Positions 47,901 to 64,000 of a DNA stretch of 64,000 nucleotides are shown here, piece after piece. Source of the stretch: Pempheris klunzingeri (Eukaryota > Chordata > Actinopteri > Acropomatiformes > Pempheridae); assembly GCF_042242105.1 (NCBI RefSeq), contig NC_092012.1, forward strand, positions 21,994,043 to 22,058,042. Reading direction: 5' to 3'. Position 1 is the first letter of the stretch; the number at the start of each line of letters is the position of its first letter. The position numbers and the translations under genes are program-made. The notes beneath the pieces were generated by a model that had not been told where the DNA came from, did no database searches, and worked only from the letters and a program-made list of their open reading frames with translations.

Positions 47901-48379
47901 AAGGACCAATTGTCAAGAGGAGGTGTGTAAATATACTTACATGTTTATTGGCTGTGGCCTCCATGCAACTATCTTTTTTTTCTTTTTACTAAATCCCTCA
48001 CAGATGAGCAGTTGTGCTTTTATAGCAGCACCCTAAATTCAGCACTGTATCCTTGCCTGTGGTAAAAATGTATTTACAGGAACCTCAGATGCAAACTCTA
48101 GAATGACATGGACATTTACAGATATAGAGAGGGACAATATGATCAGAAAGGATCCCACACCATCTGAAATACAACATGACATTTGCCATTTCACACATTT
48201 AAAATTTTAGGCAGTCTGTATGACCACTGCATTTCGCTCTATTGCACTTTGTAGCAATGCAACACATTTCCGAGTTGATGAAATCCAGTCTCAAGTGGAA
48301 ACAACTCTCTCAAGTGCCCTGATGTTGGTTGATTATTCATGCAATGGTTGATTTGTGTCTGCTGAGAGGCACACAATAT
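44906..48379. other. Intergenic spacer, left part
   Basis: I find no gene, RNA gene or named repeat in this AT-rich spacer. Open frames are under 90 codons and lack domains or flanking splice signals. Confidence 0.4.
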
Positions 48380-48805
48380 TACGCACAGGGCTCAGAGGCA
48401 GGGTGGACCCAAATGCACGAAGCAAGACACATTTAATCTGGTGACAAACTCTTTAATACAATACAATACTTACATGGACAAGATACTTACTAATTACATG
48501 GCATGACAATCTATGGCTTGGTTTGCAAAAACACAAGTGACCTATGATGCTCAGACAAGACAAGACAATCTGGCACAAGACAAAGGGAGACGCAGACTAT
48601 TTATACACAAGGTAATGGGGAACAGGTGGAAACGATCAGGGCGGGGCAGACAATCACCAAGGCGGGAAACACACAAGGGCAGAAAGTCAACAGCCTGAAA
48701 CGAGAGGAGAGTTTAGGGTTTCAACATAAAACAGGAAGTGGGAGACAAGACTAGACACAAGTGAACATTGACAAACTAACACATACAACGAGACATGACA
48801 CACAA
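48380..48805 (-). repeat. LTR-like interspersed repeat with TATA box
   Basis: On the minus strand the repeat starts near TGTCATGTCTCGTTG. It carries CTCTCGTTTCAGGC, a CCTGTTCCCC segment, a clear TATAAATAG (48597-48605) and then TATTAAAGAGTTTGTCACC (a polyadenylation-like ATTAAA). It ends in GGGTCCACCCTGCCTCTGAG and CCCTGTGCG. The order of promoter, poly(A) signal and terminal part is that of an LTR. Exact termini and target duplications were not resolved, so a non-autonomous element is also possible. Confidence 0.45.
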
Positions 48806-49236
48806 AGCTCCAGACAGAGATGTGAATCTATTGGAAGTTGAATGTATTTGACTCTATCAGCCTCTAGACATCATTGGGTGCTAAAAAAGACCTCAAAAGA
48901 ACTTTCATGCATTTTATAGTTATACAAATAAGGAACAGAATTTTTCTCTGATTTTCCAGAACAAAAGCCATCCATACTTCTGCCACAGTTATTAGGTCAG
49001 TGCTACCATCTCATAATGTAATCTGGAGTATTAAAAACTACTGTGGGTTTACAGTGGGCCACGCTCTTAGATGATCGTTCAAACGTCTGAACTTTATTCA
49101 AACTGAACACTGTGTGTCATATTTCATCTTCTCAGTGGTACCTAAAACAAGGCTATAATTCTACAGATGGAGGGAAATACACATATTTTCATGTCCAAAA
49201 GTATTGAATGAATAAAATAAAATTGATTTATATATA

Positions 49237-49481
49237 CACTACTCACAAAAAGTTCCAGGTGAACTTAATGTGACCTTCTCTAAACGTTTGAATGCACATG
49301 TCCAACTGTTCAGTGTTTCAGTACTTTTTGCATAAGTTGCTGTACTCTAACAAGAAGCTTAACAGCAAAATTCACAACAGGTTTGATCCATGAATCGACC
49401 AATACATTTCCTGCTTCAATTAGAATTGGTATTTAAACAGTCCTCCGACTGTCGAATATCCCTAACTTTTTGTGAGTAGTG
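49237..49481. mobile_element. Tc1-type MITE (245 bp)
   Basis: TA flanks both sides. The termini are CACTACTCACAAAAAGTT at 49237 and its complement AACTTTTTGTGAGTAGTG ending at 49481. The interior has no transposase. It sits in a TA-rich microsatellite-like stretch, and the terminal repeats are very well preserved. Confidence 0.85.
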
Positions 49482-52400
49482 TATATATATATATATATTA
49501 TATGATATATATACATTGAAAAATAAATTCTCCTCCTGAAAGAAATTCCTCTTTGAGAAGTTGCATTTTGGCCTTAAATGACTTAAGGTATGAAATTCCA
49601 TTAAACACAGCTCCAACGTGTCAGTGTACTTCTGGGTTTAATGCTTAAGCCTTTGGAGCATGAATATTGTTTAATGGTAACAATACATATATATTTTAGC
49701 TGCTATATATAATGGGTCAACAATGCTGCCCCATTCTAAATGTGGCCAGATGTGTTTTACTTTCTTTTAATTGGAGGACACAACTCTATCATCAGCATGT
49801 CAAAATGCCCTGAGCCTGGGATGGGCAGATGTTTGACACTTGATACACTTGATACACACTACTTGATACTTGCTTTATATTCAAATATATGCATTCATGG
49901 CCCTGAGGCTCCACCACATTAGTCATTATCACTGTGGTGCAATTTCACTGAACAGGAGGTTCTCTTTACCTGTTGTGGGTCTCTTGGTTTTTAACTTTCC
50001 TGTTAGTCATTCATTTGACCCTTTTTGATTGTCTACTCTGGTATTTTCTTCAGACTTGTTGTTCTACATTTTCCAAAATGTAAAAATCCACTGCATGTTT
50101 CACCACATTAACCAATCCCAAGCAAGTATCAGGTGTCTTTAAGTTGATTTTCAAACAATATCATAAATAATTCCAGAGCTACAGTATTTTATTCTATTTT
50201 GCATTTAAAGCATCCAACTTAGTACTGACAAAACTGTCGGAAACTAACAGGAAACCAATTCATCTTGGTAACATATTCATTCATGCAAAATGAGAATGGA
50301 AACAGAGCCTTTTAAATCACATGCACACAGCTTGATTGAACTGATTTCCCGATCAATGACAGGCCAATCAGTAAACCAATATGTGCATGACAGTACCGAA
50401 TGTAACTCCCTGCTGCTCACAAACAGGCCAGCTGAAGAACTGGGGCTAAAGCCATCATCACAGTCATCTCAGTCATCTCAGTCATCTCAGGTTGAAATGC
50501 CTGCCCTTTTTCATCATGTGAAAAGCATACAACAGAGAAAGGTTTTCTCCCAGCGGAGAGTCGATGCAGAGGGGATAAGCAAGAGGATAATGATCCCTGC
50601 TTGTGATGTGATGTAAGGGACAGGTGACTTTGTTACTCAACCATCACTGGCTGCTTCTAGTCCTATTTTCTTTCCATGTAAAATGGATTCGCTGACATCA
50701 CTGTCAGAGAGTTCTGTTACAAGCGGACTGGTAATTTCTACTTTTTCTGTCACCACCAGTGGCCCTCCATCATGCCATACTGAATGAAAAAGCATCATTT
50801 CTCAGCAACAGTGTTGAAACAATTAAACCTGATGGCTATAACAGTAATATAGTGTTGTTAAATCTCTCAGGAGATTCCAGTGTTATTATGTTGACAATTA
50901 TCAAATAAATCATCAAAGGAAAACTTTGAAATTAGATTTTTTTTTCTCTGACAGTTTGGTGTATCCAAAGAAATAATTATTCCCCATAAAATAGCAAAAG
51001 GATTAAAGGATTAAATAAATACGATATAATGTGGTAACTAATGACCTGAAGAGGTGCTGACCAGCAGATTTTGTTACCTTTGGATGGAGCCAGGCCAGCT
51101 GTTTCCCATCTGTTTCCAGATTTTGTGCTAAGATAAATGAATCTACCCAGCTGCTGGCTGTAGCTTAATGCAGATGCGAATAGTATCAGTTGTCTCATCT
51201 AGTTCACTCTTTGCAAGGAAAGAGTTAAAATGTCAAATCATTCCTTTCATGTGAAAGTAAATGTTCTTTGTTCATTACATGTTCAAGCAGAAGACTTTCC
51301 TTTCTGCTTAGGTTTGGTTTTGTTTGCTTCTGTGTGTACACATAGTCGCTTTCATTTTGACCAGTGTTAACTTAGTTAATTGCTATTAACTGCTTAGAAG
51401 TCACACAAATAAATGTTATTACTAAGACGATATGGGCTTCTGCTGAGCATAATTAATGAGAAATGCATGTGTATACAGCATGTGTCTGTATACTGAAGAC
51501 AACAGAAAAATGCTGTTTGTCCCACCTGTTGTTACTCCCATTAATATTATTTAGTGAATAATTAGGTAATCAGAGCCATAGTGAATAGTGTTTTCATCAG
51601 TGCAACACGAATTATGTTTTTCTTCAGTTAATTTTATTTTTAGATTCTCTGAAGCTGTACCCAGAGGGAATCGGCATGGAATAATCTGCACCACATGACT
51701 TCCAAAGCCTTCAGCTGGATATATGCATGTATGTCTGTGTGCATGACCGTGTGCATACAGGCAAATGGGCATGCATGCATAGCTCAGCAGTCTATTCTTT
51801 GTTTTAGTAGTATATAGTATATGAATTCTTGCTCTTGTTCTTGTATCATCATTTCTAGAATATAGATTTGCATACAAATGGCAAATTTATGCAAATAGAC
51901 AACATAAAACGCACAGCAGATATACATCAAACTTTCCCCATAAAGATGTGGAAGAAAGATGATATTCAAATCAATGTGCATGTGTTAGAGGAAACAGAAT
52001 AGTGCTGCCCATTAGTGTGGGAATCCACTTTGATGGCAATTTTGTTGTGCGGTGCACATACATTCTCGTTGGCATGGCTACTGTGGTGACTACTTCCTAT
52101 TAAAATCCACCATATGTATCCTGAAGCAAATGATCCCCTCTTACAAAACCTTGCAGCATAGTAATTGTCAAAACTGTCTGCACTGAAGCTAATTGTCCAC
52201 TTGCTCTTTTTTTTCCTTTTAAGCTATCCATGGCAGTCATGTGAAACTGATGAATACTAGAAAATACTAGATTCAGCAAACATCTGAGCACATGTTGGAC
52301 AGGGGAGCACACTGGCTGTTAACTAATTGGTACTGAGGAGTATACTGGATGGCATCAAAGGATGGCTCACAATACAAACATGACCACATCTTCACCCTTG

Positions 52401-52735
52401 GTCACCTTAAACTGAATGGGTGCTGGGTAGCAAATTAGGGCATGAGTCACACATAAGGCTACTCAAGCAAAGCTAAAAAGATAAAGGGCAGAATAATGAG
52501 CATTCAGTAAGTGACAAGGGTGCACAGTATGACAAACAAGCCATGCAAATATAAAAATACTATCAGAGCCTTTGTGACAACAACAAAAATAACTCAGAGA
52601 TTCAGAGAATCCTTTTTATGCCTTCCTCTCTTAATAACAATCACTGGTTTGTTGTTAAAAATGTGTTGCTACTGTAGAACCTTGTGCTTAAAAACAACAT
52701 TCTTTATATAATTTCTTTACTGGATATAATATGGA
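49482..52735. other. Intergenic spacer, right part
   Basis: No supported gene. The 108-codon plus frame at 50290-50616 contains a tandem of a 10-base unit (CAGTCATCT) at about 50460-50490 that gives SSQ repeats. It has no domain and no splice context, and I do not call it a gene. Confidence 0.4.
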
Positions 52736-52945
52736 TGAGATAGTACTTTATTTATCGTGAGAGATTTTATTGTGCAGCATTTGCAGTACAAAGCTGGAAA
52801 GAGTGCTAATATATAAAGTGCAAATATAACAAAAAAAACACAATAAAAGGTAAAATATCATTATTAAGGTGCAAAAGCCAAATGTACATAATGCTCAAAA
52901 TGTAAGAGGTTAAGTATCATAAATATAAAATTCAAGTATATTTCT
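52736..52945 (-). repeat. Degenerate LINE-tail repeat
   Basis: GATAGTACTTTATTTATCGTG followed by an A-rich stretch with repeated AAAGTGCAAATATA words resembles the repeat at 33318-33700 in layout and orientation. Confidence 0.4.
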
Positions 52946-52949
52946 GTTT

Positions 52950-53168
52950 CTTCCCGTTAAAGGGGAGTTTTTCCTGCCACTGTTGCTCAATATAATATCT
53001 GATGCTGCTCATGTGGGGATTCTTGAATCCTTAATGTTGAATTCCTGAATCGTTGGGTCTCTCTCTAATTAAAGAGTTTGGTCTAGACCTGCTCTTTATG
53101 GAAAGTGTCTTGAGATAACGCTGTTATGATTTGGCGCTATATAAATAAAGATTGATTGATTGATTGAA
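52950..53168 (+). repeat. L2-like LINE 3' UTR fragment, plus orientation
   Basis: CCCGTTAAAGGGGAGTTTTT leads into the 3' UTR, with TTTGGTCTAGACCTGCTCTT, GATTTGGCGCTATATAAATA and a GATTGATTGATTGA tail. It is the complement of the LINE 3' end at 12917-13150. Only the last 220 bases are present, so it is heavily 5'-truncated. Confidence 0.85.
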
Positions 53169-53579
53169 GTATATACAGTAGAAGTAGAAGTGAGTATAGG
53201 TGTTGCAACAGTTGGGGGAGGTGTGCTTCTCGTCCTGCTTGTTGAGTCCTGTCTTCAAGTATTAAAACAGAATCATTAGACTATAACTTCATTATTCATT
53301 ATTACTCTTTCAGTGAATTTCTCTAACACATCAGCTCTCATTATCTTTTAATGATGGCTCGATATGCTGATGTATAAGCTGAACTTTGTGAACTTTCCTC
53401 CTCTGTTAAGTGTGTTCTCAGGTCTCTCAGGTGGGACTGTTGCGATACTGGCTAAAAACAAGGTGGTGGCAGTGTGAGCTTTACAGCCTGTCCACGTACT
53501 AATTATTCCTATTTGATTTTCAGATGAGGGAAGGCATGGTACTTTTTTTTTATTTGAGCCGTCTATTGGTTGTGCTCCT

Positions 53580-53755
53580 CCTGTGGGCTGCTGTGGAGAC
53601 GCTGTGACGTGAAACAGAAAGCAGTGGGTCAGTGTGTCACGAGCCAATACAGGAAGTACCTGGCAGCTGAACAACAGCAATGAAGATACGAGCTAACTCA
53701 GCTAATGGAAAGTGTATTCGTGCCACATAAAAGCAGAAAAGCGAATGTTTCCAAA
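53580..53755 (+). promoter_or_regulatory. Probable promoter and 5' UTR of sppl2a, with uORF
   Basis: A TGACGT element (53605-53610), a CCAAT box (53644-53648) and an ETS-like AGGAAGT follow in order, without a TATA box. A 16-codon uORF runs 53680-53730. A further ATG at 53705 is in frame with the main start and would add 17 residues, but has C at -3. The ATG at 53756 has A at -3 and G at +4 and precedes a good signal peptide. Confidence 0.5.

Positions 53756-64000
<10,245 letters not shown>

Noticed and set aside
50290..50616. 108-codon plus frame with SSQ repeats
   Set aside because: A tandem 10-base repeat accounts for the notable part. There is no domain, promoter or splice context.

Overview
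This is a stretch of vertebrate, almost certainly teleost (probably percomorph) fish, nuclear DNA. It has intron-rich genes with GT-AG introns, long AT-rich introns and spacers, a (TG)77 microsatellite, L2-like LINE copies and many fish-type Tc1/mariner elements with TA target sites. I see no bacterial-type features.

Layout. 1-2303, minus strand: a reading frame of at least 767 codons that runs off the left edge of the window. It encodes a Pro/Thr/Gln-rich, gag-like protein ending in an SGNH (GDSL) esterase-like domain, probably ORF1 of a non-LTR retrotransposon. A short ORF related to its N-terminal domain lies upstream at about 3082-3540. 4556-30033, plus strand: a complete 12-exon, 608-residue ELL-family elongation factor gene whose C-terminus most resembles ELL3. 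Its 16-kb intron 2 holds a deleted Tc1 element, a 5'-truncated LINE split by a second Tc1 element, and a fragment of a third Tc1 family. 33197-37853, plus strand: five phase-compatible exons, assembled here by splice logic, predict a 120-residue membrane protein that I do not recognise. A solo-LTR candidate and a nearly complete Tc1 copy sit in its introns. 41235-43330, minus strand: a three-exon, 426-residue GnRH receptor with the C-terminal tail typical of non-mammalian receptors, a uORF that overlaps its start codon, and a probable upstream non-coding exon and promoter near 44.6-44.9 kb. 45-53.6 kb: spacer with repeats only. From 53756 to beyond the right edge, plus strand: the first eight exons of an SPPL2A-like intramembrane aspartyl protease (signal peptide, PA domain, first four membrane segments). 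The catalytic exons lie outside the window. Introns 1 and 8 carry two adjacent Tc1-like elements and a Tc1-into-Tc1 junction.

The host genes do not form an operon or a pathway. ELL-family proteins act in nuclear transcription elongation, the GnRH receptor acts at the cell surface, and SPPL2A acts in endosomes and lysosomes. ELL3 and SPPL2A both lie on human 15q, so their proximity here supports the ELL3 and SPPL2A assignments.

The items most worth a second look are the uncatalogued membrane-protein gene, the large ORF1 with a Thr in place of the usual nucleophilic Ser, and the GnRH-receptor uORF that ends in an ATGA overlap. Exon borders and element ends were read by eye, without alignment software.
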